From the NCBI RefSeq assembly GCF_013408145.1, contig NZ_JACBZI010000001.1, forward strand, positions 1,719,501 through 1,783,500: a stretch of DNA of 64,000 nt, in the 5' to 3' direction. The position numbers were made by a program, and so were the translations under genes. Positions 8,794 through 17,952 of the stretch are shown here, one piece after another; position 1 is the first letter of the stretch; each line of letters begins with the position of its first letter. The stretch is from Nocardioides marinus (lineage in GTDB: Bacteria; Actinomycetota; Actinomycetes; Propionibacteriales; Nocardioidaceae). The notes beneath the pieces are model-generated. The model ran no database searches. It was given only the letters and a program-made list of their open reading frames with translations, and had not been told where the DNA came from.

Positions 8794-9534
8794 ATGACCG
8801 AGTCCCGCCACCGGGCGCTGGTCGTCGACGACGACCCGGACATCGCCGACCTGGTGGTCATGGTCCTGGAGGGGCTGGACATGGACGTGAGCGTGGCGGG
8901 CACGGGGGAGGAGGCCCTCGCGCTGGCGCGGGAGCGGCAGCCGGACCTGGTCACCCTGGACCTGACGCTGCCCGATGCCGACGGCACCGAGATCTGCGAG
9001 CGGCTGCGCCGGTTCACCGACGCCTACATCATCATGATCACCGGCCGCGACGCGGAGACCGACCGGTTGATCGGCCTCGAGGTGGGCGCCGACGAGTACC
9101 TCGCGAAGCCGTTCTCGCCGCGTGAGCTGCGCGCCCGTGCCACCGCCCTGCTGCGCCGGCCGCGCAGCGGCCTACGAGCCGGCGACGGCGGTGAGGAAGC
9201 GGCCGTCGTCGTCCGCTCCGCCGACGTGGAGCTGACCGACCTCGGGGGCGGCCTGCTGGTCGACCCTCTCACCGGGGCGACGCGCCACCGCGACGAGAAC
9301 GTCCCCCTGACACCGACCGAGGCCAAGCTCCTCGTCACGCTCACCCGGCAGGCGGGCGAGCCGATGGAGCGCGCCGACCTGGCGACCGAGGTGCGCGGCG
9401 GGGACTTCATCGCCTCCGACTTCCTCATCGACGTGCAGGTCGCCGGCCTGCGTCGCAAGCTGCGCGCAGCGACCGGCAGGGACCGGCTCACCGTGGTCCG
9501 CGGCACCGCCTACCAGCTCACCGTGGTCGACTGA
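8794..9534 (+). CDS. OmpR/PhoB-type response regulator
   Basis: 246 residues. The N-terminal receiver domain has the acidic pocket VDDDPD (11-16), phospho-acceptor Asp56 in TLDLTLPD, the Thr switch in MITG and Lys105 in EYLAKPF. The C-terminal half is a winged-helix DNA-binding domain with ...LTPTEAKLLVTL and FLIDVQVAGLRRKL, as in Trans_reg_C. GGAG lies seven bases before the ATG. No sensor kinase is adjacent. Divergent placement from the phosphatase-glycosyltransferase operon, with about 170 bases between starts, makes that operon a plausible target (inference). Confidence 0.88.
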   Translation: MTESRHRALVVDDDPDIADLVVMVLEGLDMDVSVAGTGEEALALARERQPDLVTLDLTLPDADGTEICERLRRFTDAYIIMITGRDAETDRLIGLEVGADEYLAKPFSPRELRARATALLRRPRSGLRAGDGGEEAAVVVRSADVELTDLGGGLLVDPLTGATRHRDENVPLTPTEAKLLVTLTRQAGEPMERADLATEVRGGDFIASDFLIDVQVAGLRRKLRAATGRDRLTVVRGTAYQLTVVD

Positions 9535-9541
9535 GGCCCGG

Positions 9542-10198
9542 TCAGGACGACGGAGGGCGGAAGCGCTCGCTCACGCGGCGCACGACGTCCTGCTCGATGG
9601 CCCGGGCGGCCTCCTTGAGCTTCTGCGACGGCAGCTCCTCGCGGGCCGCGGCCCGCTCCTCGCGCGCGATGGCCTTGACCTGCTTCTTCTCCAGCGACCG
9701 GACGTGGTCGGAGACGAGGTCCTGGCGCTGCACCAGCATCCGCAGCACGTTCAAGGCCGTGACGGCCGAGACGATGAGGGGCCAGGCGAACTCGCCGGGC
9801 GTCGTCAGGGCCCAGATCGTCCAGCAGATGACCGAGGGCACCAGGAAGCCCATCACCGCGGACCGCAGGTCCTTGGCGTACGTCGCCGCCGCCCGCTCCC
9901 GCAGCTCGGCCGGCGTCGCGCGGGCCAGGCCCGAGCTGCTCGAGGGCTCCGGCGACAGGGGCGGCACGAGGTCCTCGAGCAGGGGCACCAGGTCACCCAG
10001 CAGGCGGGCCCGCGTCGCGGCGGTGGCGCGCTCGTCGTGCTCGGAGGGGTCCAGCCGGCCCTCGGCGTACGCCTCGCCGAGCAGGTGGGCGGCGGTCGCG
10101 CGGTCGAGGTCGCCGGCCCGCAGACCCCGGTGGGCGGGCACGCGGGGGTCGAGGTCGAAGCTGCTCCAGGCGCCCGGCACCAGACCCACGTCCCTCAC
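9542..10198 (-). CDS. DUF1707 and 2TM-domain membrane protein
   Basis: About 218 residues. The N-terminal part (LRAGDLDRATAAHLLGEAYAEGRLDPSEHDERATAA) matches the DUF1707/SHOCT-like helical domain common in actinobacteria. The middle has two TM segments (SAVMGFLVPSVICWTIWAL and a second to LNVLRMLV), and the tail is a charged coiled coil (RSLEKKQVKAIAREERAAAREE). The start is uncertain: GTG codons at 10198, 10189 and 10180 are all in frame. The last has GAGGGA about ten bases upstream, and a TAGACT -10 candidate lies at 10225-10230 on this strand. It converges on the response regulator with seven bases between stops. Function unknown. Confidence 0.75.
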   Translation of the reverse strand: MRDVGLVPGAWSSFDLDPRVPAHRGLRAGDLDRATAAHLLGEAYAEGRLDPSEHDERATAATRARLLGDLVPLLEDLVPPLSPEPSSSSGLARATPAELRERAAATYAKDLRSAVMGFLVPSVICWTIWALTTPGEFAWPLIVSAVTALNVLRMLVQRQDLVSDHVRSLEKKQVKAIAREERAAAREELPSQKLKEAARAIEQDVVRRVSERFRPPSS

Positions 10199-10302
10199 CC
10201 CCGTCCGTCGTCGTGTCCGGCCCGAGTCTAGGTGCGGCCCCGTCCGGGTGTGGTGGGACGAGGGTCGTGGGAGGTTTGGGCGCGTCGCGGATTGAGCATG
10301 AC

Positions 10303-10316
10303 GAGAACACGTTCTA
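10303..10316. promoter_or_regulatory. KstR-type operator in front of the mce4-like operon
   Basis: The 14-mer GAGAACACGTTCTA matches TnnAACnnGTTnnA, the known KstR consensus of mycobacteria and rhodococci, with one mismatch at the first base. The arms AGAAC/GTTCT are a perfect inverted repeat. It ends 36 bases before the yrbE4A ATG and overlaps a possible -10 (TCTAGT), as expected for a repressor site. Confidence 0.85.
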
Positions 10317-10352
10317 GTGTGGGCGCCGCCACACGCGATGGGGAGGTCACGG

Positions 10353-11126
10353 ATGGCTGTCAGTGCTGCCTCGGTCGTCCGGGGGCCGGGGGAGATCGCG
10401 GCGATGGTCGTCGACGTGACCCGTCGCATGTTCACCACGCGGTTCCAGCTGCGCGAGTTCATCGAGCAGGCGTGGTTCATCACCAGCGTGACGCTGATGC
10501 CCACGATCTTGGTGAGCATCCCCTTCGGTGCGGTCATCTCCCTGCAGGTCGGCAACCTCACGGGGCAGCTGGGCGCCCAGTCCTTCGCCGGGGCCACGGC
10601 GGTCCTCGCGGTCGTGCGCGAGGCGGCGCCGATCGCCGCCGCCCTCATCATCGCCGGCGCCGCGGGGTCGGCGATCTGCTCGGACCTGGGTGCGCGGAAG
10701 ATCCGCGAGGAGATCGACGCGATGGAGGTGCTCGGGGTCGACCCGCTGGCCCGGCTCGTGGTGCCCCGGGTGCTCGCCACGATGTTCGTGGCCCTGATGA
10801 TCAACGGCATCGTGATCGGGGCCGGCATCGGCGGCGGCTACTTCTTCACCGTGATCATCCAGGGTGGCAGCGCAGGTGCCTTCCTGAGCTCGTTCACGGC
10901 GCTGGCCAGCATCACCGACCTCTACATCTCCTGCATCAAGGCGGTCGTCTTCGGGTGGCTGGCCGCGATCGTCGGCGCCTACAAGGGCCTCGGTGCCGGC
11001 GGCGGCCCCAGCGGTGTGGGTCGAGCCGTCAACGAGTCGGTGATCATCGCGTTCATGCTGCTGTTCTTCCTCAACGCGGTGATCACGGCCATCTACTTCC
11101 AGGTCGTCCCCCCGCCGGGGCTGTGA
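10353..11126 (+). CDS. yrbE4A: MlaE/YrbE-type permease, first subunit of Mce importer
   Basis: 257 residues with five to six TM segments and the conserved cytoplasmic EExDA loop of MlaE permeases (KIREEIDAMEVLGVDPLARL). This subunit forms the inner-membrane permease of an Mce transporter with YrbE4B. The ATG at 10353 has GGAGGT five bases upstream; a GTG at 10317 is in frame but lies at the operator edge. It opens a ten-gene operon. I assign the mce4 (steroid) type from the KstR operator in front and the steroid genes downstream, not from sequence identity, which I could not compute. Confidence 0.88.
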   Translation: MAVSAASVVRGPGEIAAMVVDVTRRMFTTRFQLREFIEQAWFITSVTLMPTILVSIPFGAVISLQVGNLTGQLGAQSFAGATAVLAVVREAAPIAAALIIAGAAGSAICSDLGARKIREEIDAMEVLGVDPLARLVVPRVLATMFVALMINGIVIGAGIGGGYFFTVIIQGGSAGAFLSSFTALASITDLYISCIKAVVFGWLAAIVGAYKGLGAGGGPSGVGRAVNESVIIAFMLLFFLNAVITAIYFQVVPPPGL

Positions 11127-11140
11127 GCAGGAGCGATCGG

Positions 11141-11980
11141 ATGAGCACACTCGGCGCACTCGGGAGCGCCTTCGTCTCCGGCCGGCGGGCCTCGCTGGAG
11201 CAGAAGGGCGACCAGCTGCTGTTCTACGTCAAGGCACTTGCCTGGACGCCGCGCGCGATCCGTCGCTACCCCCGCGAGATCGTCAACACCCTCGCCGAGG
11301 TGACCTTCGGCGCCGGCGGGCTGACGCTCATCGCCGGCACCGTCGGGGTGATCGCGTTCCTCGCGTTCTTCGCCGGCACCGAGGTCGGCATCCAGGGCTA
11401 CGCCTCGCTGAGCCAGCTCGGCGTCGCCAAGTTCTCCGCGTTCATCTCCGCCTACTTCAACACCCGCGAGGTGGCACCGCTGGTGTCCTCGATCGCCCTC
11501 GCGGCGACCGTGGGCTGCGGCTACACCGCCCGGCTCGGCGCGATGAGGATCTCGGAGGAGATCGACGCCCTCGACGTCATGGGCATCCCCTCCCTGCCGT
11601 TCCTCGTGACGACGCGGATGATCGCCGCGTTCGTGGCGGTGATCCCGCTCTACATCGTCGCCCTGTGCGCCTCCTACCTCTCGCCGCGACTCATCGTCAC
11701 GCTGATCTACGGCCAGAGCCCGGGCACCTACGACCACTACTTCCTGCAGTTCCTGCCACCGATCGACATGATCTGGTCCTTCGGCAAGCTGCTCGTGCTC
11801 GCGACGGCGGTGATCCTCATCCACTGCTACTACGGCTACACCGCCTCCGGGGGGCCCGCCGGCGTCGGGATGGCGGTCGGGCGGGCCATCCGCACCAGCA
11901 TCGTCACCATCGTGGTCGCCGACTTCTTCCTCAGCTTCGCCATCTGGGGCTCCACCACCACCGTCCGGATCACGGGCTAG
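11141..11980 (+). CDS. yrbE4B: MlaE/YrbE-type permease, second subunit of Mce importer
   Basis: 279 residues with about five TM segments and the EExDA loop MRISEEIDALDVMGIPSLPF. A hydrophilic N-terminus of about 40 residues precedes the first TM segment, as in YrbEB proteins. CAGGAG lies seven bases before the ATG, and only 14 bases separate it from yrbE4A. It should pair with YrbE4A as the permease of the importer; the ATPase (MceG/Mkl type) is not in this window and is normally encoded elsewhere. Confidence 0.88.
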   Translation: MSTLGALGSAFVSGRRASLEQKGDQLLFYVKALAWTPRAIRRYPREIVNTLAEVTFGAGGLTLIAGTVGVIAFLAFFAGTEVGIQGYASLSQLGVAKFSAFISAYFNTREVAPLVSSIALAATVGCGYTARLGAMRISEEIDALDVMGIPSLPFLVTTRMIAAFVAVIPLYIVALCASYLSPRLIVTLIYGQSPGTYDHYFLQFLPPIDMIWSFGKLLVLATAVILIHCYYGYTASGGPAGVGMAVGRAIRTSIVTIVVADFFLSFAIWGSTTTVRITG

Positions 11981-11989
11981 GCGGCGCTG

Positions 11990-13312
11990 ATGCTGGTCAA
12001 CATCCACCACGACTCCCCGGCCGAGCACCGTCGGCTGCTTGTCGCCGGGGTCGTCTTCCTCGCGATCCTGGGCCTGCTGCTCTCCTTCTGCGTGGCCGTC
12101 TACGCCAAGGTCTTCGAGTCCTCGACCACGGTGGTGGTGGAGGCCGAGCGCGCCGGTCTGCAGCTGGCGAAGTTCGGCGACGTGCGGATGAACGGCGCCC
12201 TGGTGGGCCAGGTCCGCGGGATCGAGCAGCGAGACGACGTCGCCCGCATCACCCTGGCGCTGGACCCCGAGTCCGCCCGCCAGGTGCCGCAGGACGTCAC
12301 CGTCGAGATCCTCCCGACCACGCTGTTCGGCCAGAAGTTCGTGTCCCTCGTGGTCCCCGAGGACGGAGGTGGCGCGGCGATCTCCGACGGCGCGGTCATC
12401 CCCGCCGAGCGGGTCGAGACCAACGTCGAGCTCAACCGCATCCTGGCCCGGCTCTTCCCGCTCCTGCGGGCGGTCCGGCCCGCCGACCTCAACGCCACGC
12501 TCAACGCGCTGGCCACCGCGCTCGAGGGTCGTGGAGAGGTGCTGGGGGAGACGCTGGACGACCTCGACGGCTACCTCGTGGCCATCCGGGGCGCGCTGCC
12601 GACGCTGCGCGAGGACCTCGCAGCGCTGGCCGACGTCGCCGACGCCTACGACGACGCCGCACCCGACCTCCTCGACGTCCTCGGCAACCTGACGGTGACC
12701 AGTCACACGATCACCGAGAAGCGCCAACAGCTCGACACCTTCTTCACCGACCTCGGCGGGCTCGCCGACACCTCGACCCGGGTGCTGGCCGACAACGAGT
12801 CCGACCTGATCCGCGTCGGCGAGGTCACCGCGCCGCTGCTGCGCCTGCTGGCCGTCTACTCACCCCAGCTGCCGTGCCTGCTCGAGGGCGCGGAGAACTA
12901 CGAGCCACGGCTGTCGAAGGCCTTCAGCGGCAACCAGGTCAAGCAGTACCTCGAGCTGTTCAGCTCTCAGTACGAGGCCTACGACGAGGACGACCGGCCC
13001 GAGTACGGCGAGGTCGGCCGCGGTCCCTGGTGCCTGGGGCTCCCGGACCCGCCCGAGCCGATCGGGCCCCAGCCGCTGCGGGACGGCTCCGACATCGACA
13101 GCCGGCCCCCGGACAGCAAGCTGCCCTACCTCGGGGCGCTCCTGGACCCGGCCGCCGGCCGGGTCTCCATGGGGTACGCCGGCACGCCCGGCGACCAGCA
13201 GGTCCTCAACGCCCTGCTCGCCGGACGGTCGGGTCGCGACGCCGGCGGCTACGGCGCGCTGGGCTCACTGCTCTACGGCCCGGTCGTGCGCGGGGAGGCG
13301 GTGTCCTCGTGA
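11990..13312 (+). CDS. mce4A: Mce family protein A
   Basis: 440 residues. One N-terminal TM anchor (LLVAGVVFLAILGLLLSF) is followed by an MCE/MlaD domain (about 40-120, with FGDVRMNGALVGQVRGI and ILPTTLFGQKFVSLV) and a long helical region that ends in a Pro/Gly-rich tail. Mce proteins assemble as a heterohexameric periplasmic tube that carries lipids to the permease. It starts nine bases after yrbE4B and overlaps mce4B by four bases (GTGA). Confidence 0.88.
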   Translation: MLVNIHHDSPAEHRRLLVAGVVFLAILGLLLSFCVAVYAKVFESSTTVVVEAERAGLQLAKFGDVRMNGALVGQVRGIEQRDDVARITLALDPESARQVPQDVTVEILPTTLFGQKFVSLVVPEDGGGAAISDGAVIPAERVETNVELNRILARLFPLLRAVRPADLNATLNALATALEGRGEVLGETLDDLDGYLVAIRGALPTLREDLAALADVADAYDDAAPDLLDVLGNLTVTSHTITEKRQQLDTFFTDLGGLADTSTRVLADNESDLIRVGEVTAPLLRLLAVYSPQLPCLLEGAENYEPRLSKAFSGNQVKQYLELFSSQYEAYDEDDRPEYGEVGRGPWCLGLPDPPEPIGPQPLRDGSDIDSRPPDSKLPYLGALLDPAAGRVSMGYAGTPGDQQVLNALLAGRSGRDAGGYGALGSLLYGPVVRGEAVSS

Positions 13313-14415
13313 TCACCGACCAGCGCAACCTCGCCACGATCTCGGCGGCCATCAAGCTCGGGATCTTCACCGTGGTCTCGATCCTCGTCACCGGTCTACT
13401 GGCCGCGATCATGGGCAACGTCGGCTTCGGCGCCGGGCGGGAGTACACCGCGGTGTTCACCAGCGCCTCGATGCTGGAGAAGGGCGACGACGTCCGCGTC
13501 GCGGGGGTGAGCGTCGGGGAGGTCCGCTCCGTGGAGCACCACGAGCGCTCCGCCGCGCTGGTGACCTTCCGGGTCAAGGCCGACGTGGAGCTCACGACCT
13601 CCTCCCGGGCCGAGATCCGCTTCCTGAACCTCGTGGGCGACCGCTACCTGGCGCTGGAGGAGGGGCGCGACGGCGACACCGCACCCGCCCAGGACCCCGG
13701 CGAGCCCATCCCGGTCGCCCGGACGAGCCCGGCGCTGGACCTCACCACGCTGTTCAACGGGTTCAAGCCGCTCTTCCAGGCGCTGCAGCCCGAGCAGGTC
13801 AACGAGCTCTCGCTGAACCTCGTCCAGGTCCTGCAGGGCGAGGGCGGCACGGTGGCCGGGCTGCTGCGCCGTACCGCCTCGCTCACCGGCGACCTCGCCG
13901 AGCGCGACGAGCTCATCGGCCGGGTCGTGACCAACCTCGACCAGACGCTGCGCACCGTCGACTCCCGCCACTCCCAGCTGACCCGACTGATCGTGGAGCT
14001 GAAGCGTTGGATGGGCGACCTCGCCCGCGACCGGCGGCTCATCGGCTCCTCCCTGGGCAGCATCTCCGAGCTCACCGAGGAGGTCGCCGACCTGCTCACC
14101 CGGGGGCGTCCACTGCTCGAGGACGACGTCGCCGAGCTGCGACGGCTGGCGCGGCTGCTCAACCAGCCGCGCAACCGCGAGGTGCTCGTGGAGCTGGTCG
14201 AGCGGCTGCCCGAGTCGATGACCGACCAGACCCGTACCGGCACCTACGGCAGCTGGTACAACTACTACCTCTGCGGCTTCTCGGGGAAGATCTCGCTGCC
14301 CGAGCTCGAGGGCATCCCGGGGCTCGACGTCCTGCTGGACCAGCTCAACGACCTGGAGTTCCACTCCACCGCGCCGCGGTGCAACGGCGCCGACGAGGCC
14401 GGGGGTGAGGACTGA
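13309..14415 (+). CDS. mce4B: Mce family protein B
   Basis: 368 residues from a GTG that overlaps the mce4A stop by four bases. There is an N-terminal TM anchor (LGIFTVVSILVTGLLAAIM), then an MCE domain with KGDDVRVAGVSVGEVRSV and FLNLVGDRYLALEEG, then a long heptad-like helical region (about 170-310) expected to line the lipid tunnel. The C-terminus has two cysteines in the YLCGF and PRCNG contexts. It is the second of six Mce subunits. Confidence 0.88.
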   Translation: MITDQRNLATISAAIKLGIFTVVSILVTGLLAAIMGNVGFGAGREYTAVFTSASMLEKGDDVRVAGVSVGEVRSVEHHERSAALVTFRVKADVELTTSSRAEIRFLNLVGDRYLALEEGRDGDTAPAQDPGEPIPVARTSPALDLTTLFNGFKPLFQALQPEQVNELSLNLVQVLQGEGGTVAGLLRRTASLTGDLAERDELIGRVVTNLDQTLRTVDSRHSQLTRLIVELKRWMGDLARDRRLIGSSLGSISELTEEVADLLTRGRPLLEDDVAELRRLARLLNQPRNREVLVELVERLPESMTDQTRTGTYGSWYNYYLCGFSGKISLPELEGIPGLDVLLDQLNDLEFHSTAPRCNGADEAGGED

Positions 14416-15398
14416 TGGCCCGCCACTCCGACGCCCAGATCCTGCGGCTCGGGACGATCACGCTGCTGGTGATGGTCCTGGTCATGGCCGCGGCGTTCAA
14501 CCTCTCCAAGTTCCCCGGCTTCGGGGGCACGACCTACCAGGCGTGGTTCGCCGAGGGCTCCGGTCTGCGCACGGGCAACATGGTGCAGGTCGGCGGGATT
14601 CGCTCCGGCCGCGTCCAGGGCCTGGAGCTGGTCGGCGACCGGGTCCTGGTGACCTTCGAGGTCGACAACGACGTCGAGTTCGGCACCGAGTCGCGGGCGT
14701 CGGTCGAGGTCTTGAACCTGTTGGGCGAGAAGTACCTCCAGCTCGACCCCGCCGGCCCGGACCAGCAGCCCGAGGACGAGCCGATCCCGCTGGAGCGCAC
14801 GGAGTCGGCGTACGACATCGTCGGGGTCTTCGGCGACCTCACGACCACCACCGAGGAGATCGACACCGACCAGCTGGTCGAGGCCCTCGACGTGCTGGCG
14901 GGGACGGTCGACGAGGCGGCCCCGGAGCTGGAGGCCTCGATGGCGGGGATCGCCGACCTCAGCCGTGCCGTGGCCTCCCGGGACACCGAGATCCGCTCGT
15001 TGCTGTCCTCGGCCAAGGACGTCTCCACCCTGCTGGCCGACCGCAGCGAGGACGTCGTGACGCTGATGGAGCGCAGCGACCTGGTCTTCGCCGAGGTGCG
15101 CCGTCGCAAGCAGGCCATCCACCGGCTGCTGGTGGGTGCGCGCGGGCTCGCCGACGAGCTGCGCGGCGTGGCCGAGGACAACCAGCGTCAGATCGCCCCG
15201 GCGCTGCGCGAGGTGGAGGACCTCCTGGACTTCCTGACCAGCAAGGAGAAGGAGCTGAAGGCGACGATGGCGGCGCTCGGGCCCTACGTCTCGATCCTCG
15301 GCAACATCATCGGCACCGGGCCGTGGTTCGACGCCTACGTCGTCAACCTGCTGGCCATCCCGACCGGTGAGTTCCAGCCCGGAAGGCTCAAGGACTGA
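14415..15398 (+). CDS. mce4C: Mce family protein C
   Basis: 327 residues; its ATG shares one base with the mce4B stop. There is a TM anchor at about 10-30, then an MCE domain with LRTGNMVQVGGIRSGRVQGL and VLNLLGEKYLQLDP, followed by helices. It lacks the Pro-rich C-terminal extension seen in some MceC proteins and is the shortest of the six Mce subunits here. Third subunit of the putative steroid importer. Confidence 0.87.
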   Translation: MARHSDAQILRLGTITLLVMVLVMAAAFNLSKFPGFGGTTYQAWFAEGSGLRTGNMVQVGGIRSGRVQGLELVGDRVLVTFEVDNDVEFGTESRASVEVLNLLGEKYLQLDPAGPDQQPEDEPIPLERTESAYDIVGVFGDLTTTTEEIDTDQLVEALDVLAGTVDEAAPELEASMAGIADLSRAVASRDTEIRSLLSSAKDVSTLLADRSEDVVTLMERSDLVFAEVRRRKQAIHRLLVGARGLADELRGVAEDNQRQIAPALREVEDLLDFLTSKEKELKATMAALGPYVSILGNIIGTGPWFDAYVVNLLAIPTGEFQPGRLKD

Positions 15399-16612
15399 TG
15401 GCCACACCCACCGCCCGCCAGAACCCCGCCGCGTCGGTCCTGCGTGCCCTCGGTCGACGCGGCGTCGCGATCGCCGTCGTCGCCTGCCTGCTCGCCACGA
15501 CGGCGTTCCTGGCGCTGCGCGACGACCGGGAGCCGCACACCGTCACCGCGCACTTCCCGCGCGCGGTGAGCGTCTTCGTCGGCACCGACGTCCGGGTGCT
15601 CGGCGTGACCGTCGGGAGGGTGACCTCGGTGACACCCGACGGCACCTCGGTCGCCGTGAAGATGGAGTACGACGCCGACGTCCGCCTGCCCGCCGACGCC
15701 CAGGCCGCGATCGTGACCCCCACCCTGGTGGCCGACCGCTACGTCCAGCTGACCCCGGCCTACTCCGGCGGCGAGGTGCTGGCCGACGGCGCCGACATCG
15801 CCCTGCCCGACACCGGGGTCCCCGTCGAGCTGGACCGGATCTACCGCTCCCTGCGCGACCTCTCCCAGGCGCTGGGGCCCAACGGCGTCAACCGCAACGG
15901 CACCCTCGACAACCTGCTGCGGGCCGGGGACGAGGCACTCAGCGGCCAGGGGGAGCTCGGCAACCGGATGATCCGCGAGCTCTCCGCCGCAGCCACGACC
16001 TTCGGCGAGGGCAGCGGCGACCTCTTCGACACCGTTACCCAGCTGGCCACCTTCACCGGCACCCTGGCCGAGAACGACCGGCTGGTCCGCGCCTTCCTGC
16101 GCGACCTCGCCGGCGTCTCGGCCGACCTCGCGGACGAGCGCCAGGAGATCTCGGCCGCGCTGGCCGCGGTGGCTCGGGCCGTCGGCAGTGTCGAGGACTT
16201 CGTCGGCGACAACCGCGAGGCGCTGGTGACCGATGTCGAGAAGCTGACCCGGGTCGTGAAGAACCTCGACTCCGAGCGCGACTCCCTGGACACCGCCCTC
16301 ACCGTCGCCCCCGTGGCGATGTGCAACCTGGCCCTCGCCTTCAACAACGACTCCAACTCGATCGGCTCGCGCATCGGGATCGGCGGCAACGTGTGGGACG
16401 CCGACGGGTTCCTGTGCGGCATCGTCCAGCAGTCGGCACTCCCTCGGGCCTCGAAGGACCTCGCCTGCGAGCTGTTCGCCATGCTGCTGGAGCCGATCAC
16501 CGGACAGATCCCGTTCATCCCGCCGGAGCACAGCGGGCGCCCGTCGGGCACGGCCAACCGGCCGAGCCCCGGGGGCACCGCGCTCGCCGACCTGCTGGCA
16601 GGTGGTCGGTGA
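15398..16612 (+). CDS. mce4D: Mce family protein D
   Basis: 404 residues; TGATG overlap with mce4C. There is a hydrophobic anchor (GVAIAVVACLLATTAFLAL), an MCE domain containing VFVGTDVRVLGVTVGRVTSV and IVTPTLVADRYVQL, and a helical region to about 320. The C-terminal part has a Cys pair (FLCGIVQ, LACELF) and a Pro/Gly-rich end. Fourth Mce subunit. Confidence 0.87.
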   Translation: MATPTARQNPAASVLRALGRRGVAIAVVACLLATTAFLALRDDREPHTVTAHFPRAVSVFVGTDVRVLGVTVGRVTSVTPDGTSVAVKMEYDADVRLPADAQAAIVTPTLVADRYVQLTPAYSGGEVLADGADIALPDTGVPVELDRIYRSLRDLSQALGPNGVNRNGTLDNLLRAGDEALSGQGELGNRMIRELSAAATTFGEGSGDLFDTVTQLATFTGTLAENDRLVRAFLRDLAGVSADLADERQEISAALAAVARAVGSVEDFVGDNREALVTDVEKLTRVVKNLDSERDSLDTALTVAPVAMCNLALAFNNDSNSIGSRIGIGGNVWDADGFLCGIVQQSALPRASKDLACELFAMLLEPITGQIPFIPPEHSGRPSGTANRPSPGGTALADLLAGGR

Positions 16613-17952
16613 TGGGTCCGCGCACCCTCCGCGGCGTCCGGCTGCTGGCTGCGGCCCTGGCGGGCACCCTGCTGCTCGCCGGGTGCGACTTCGACGGTGC
16701 CTACGACCTGCCGCTGCCCGGCTCCCCGGTCGACGCCGACGAGTCCTTCGAGGTCACCGCGGACTTCGCCGACGTCCTCAACGTCGTGCCCCGGTCCCCG
16801 GTGATGGTCGACGACGTGACGGTCGGTGAGGTCGTCGACGTCGAGCGGATCGGCTGGCACGCACGGGTGACGCTGCGCGTGCGTGACGACGTGGAGCTGC
16901 CCGACAACGCGGTCGCCGACATCCGACAGGTCTCGCTGCTCGGTGAGAAGTACGTCGCCCTCGAGGCCCCTGCCGGCGAGCCGGTCGGCCGGCTGGAGGA
17001 CGGCGACCGCATCGAGCTGCCCGCCACCGGCCGCAACCCCGAGGTCGAGGAGGTGCTCGGCGCGCTGTCCTACCTGCTCAGCGGTGGTGGGGTCGCCCAG
17101 CTGGGCACCATCACCCGAGAGCTCAACGACGTCATGGACGGTCGCGAGGAGCGGCTCAAGGGGCTGCTGGCCAACCTCTCCGACGTCGTCGGCACGCTGG
17201 ACCAGCAGAAGGCGGAGATCATCCGGGCGATGGAGTCCATCGCCGGCCTGACGCGCACCCTCAACCGGGAGAAGCAGGTCATCACCGACGCGCTGGACGC
17301 CACCGGACCCGCCATCGGGGTGCTGCGCGAGCAGCACGACGAGCTGGTGGGGATGCTCGGCTCCCTCGACGAGCTCGGCACCGTGGGCACGCGGGTGATC
17401 CGCGCCAGCAAGGAGGACCTGCTGGCCTCGCTGCGCGACCTGCGCCCGGTGCTGCGCCAGCTCAACGCGGCGGGCGACCACCTCGCCCCGGGTCTCAACC
17501 TGCTGATCAGCTTCCCGTTCCCCAAGGAGGCCTCCGAGATCGTCAAGGGCGACTACGCCAACACCTCCATCCGCGCCGACATCAGCCTGGAGAACCTCCT
17601 TCCCGGCGGCGGCGTGCTGCCCCCCGTGGACGTGCCCGACCCCGTCGAGACGGTCGGTCTCGTGCTCCAGTGCCTGGCCTCGGGAAGCCTCACCAGCGCG
17701 CCGTGCACGAAGGTGCTCGGTGACCTCGACCTGCTGACGCAGCTGAAGAAGAAGTGCCGCCGTCCCGCCCACGAGGAGAAGGCCGTGTGCCAGGTGCTCA
17801 ACCTGCTGCCCGACCTCCCGGGACTGGAGGACCTCGGCGGGCTCCTGGGCGGTGGGCTGGACGGGCTCCTCGACGGACTGCTCGGTGCACCCGCCGCGCG
17901 CGGCACCGCCCCGCCCACGCTGGCCGACCTCGTCGGGGGAGGTGCCGCATGA
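16612..17952 (+). CDS. mce4E: Mce family lipoprotein E
   Basis: 446 residues. Unlike its siblings it has a lipoprotein signal ending in LLLAGC (Cys25), the hallmark of MceE/LprN subunits. The MCE domain has RSPVMVDDVTVGEVVDV and VSLLGEKYVALEAP. Helices follow to about 310, then a Cys-containing Gly/Leu-rich C-terminus (LGGLLGGGLDGLLDGLLG). The ATG shares one base with the mce4D stop, and the 3' end overlaps mce4F by four bases. Confidence 0.88.
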   Translation: MGPRTLRGVRLLAAALAGTLLLAGCDFDGAYDLPLPGSPVDADESFEVTADFADVLNVVPRSPVMVDDVTVGEVVDVERIGWHARVTLRVRDDVELPDNAVADIRQVSLLGEKYVALEAPAGEPVGRLEDGDRIELPATGRNPEVEEVLGALSYLLSGGGVAQLGTITRELNDVMDGREERLKGLLANLSDVVGTLDQQKAEIIRAMESIAGLTRTLNREKQVITDALDATGPAIGVLREQHDELVGMLGSLDELGTVGTRVIRASKEDLLASLRDLRPVLRQLNAAGDHLAPGLNLLISFPFPKEASEIVKGDYANTSIRADISLENLLPGGGVLPPVDVPDPVETVGLVLQCLASGSLTSAPCTKVLGDLDLLTQLKKKCRRPAHEEKAVCQVLNLLPDLPGLEDLGGLLGGGLDGLLDGLLGAPAARGTAPPTLADLVGGGAA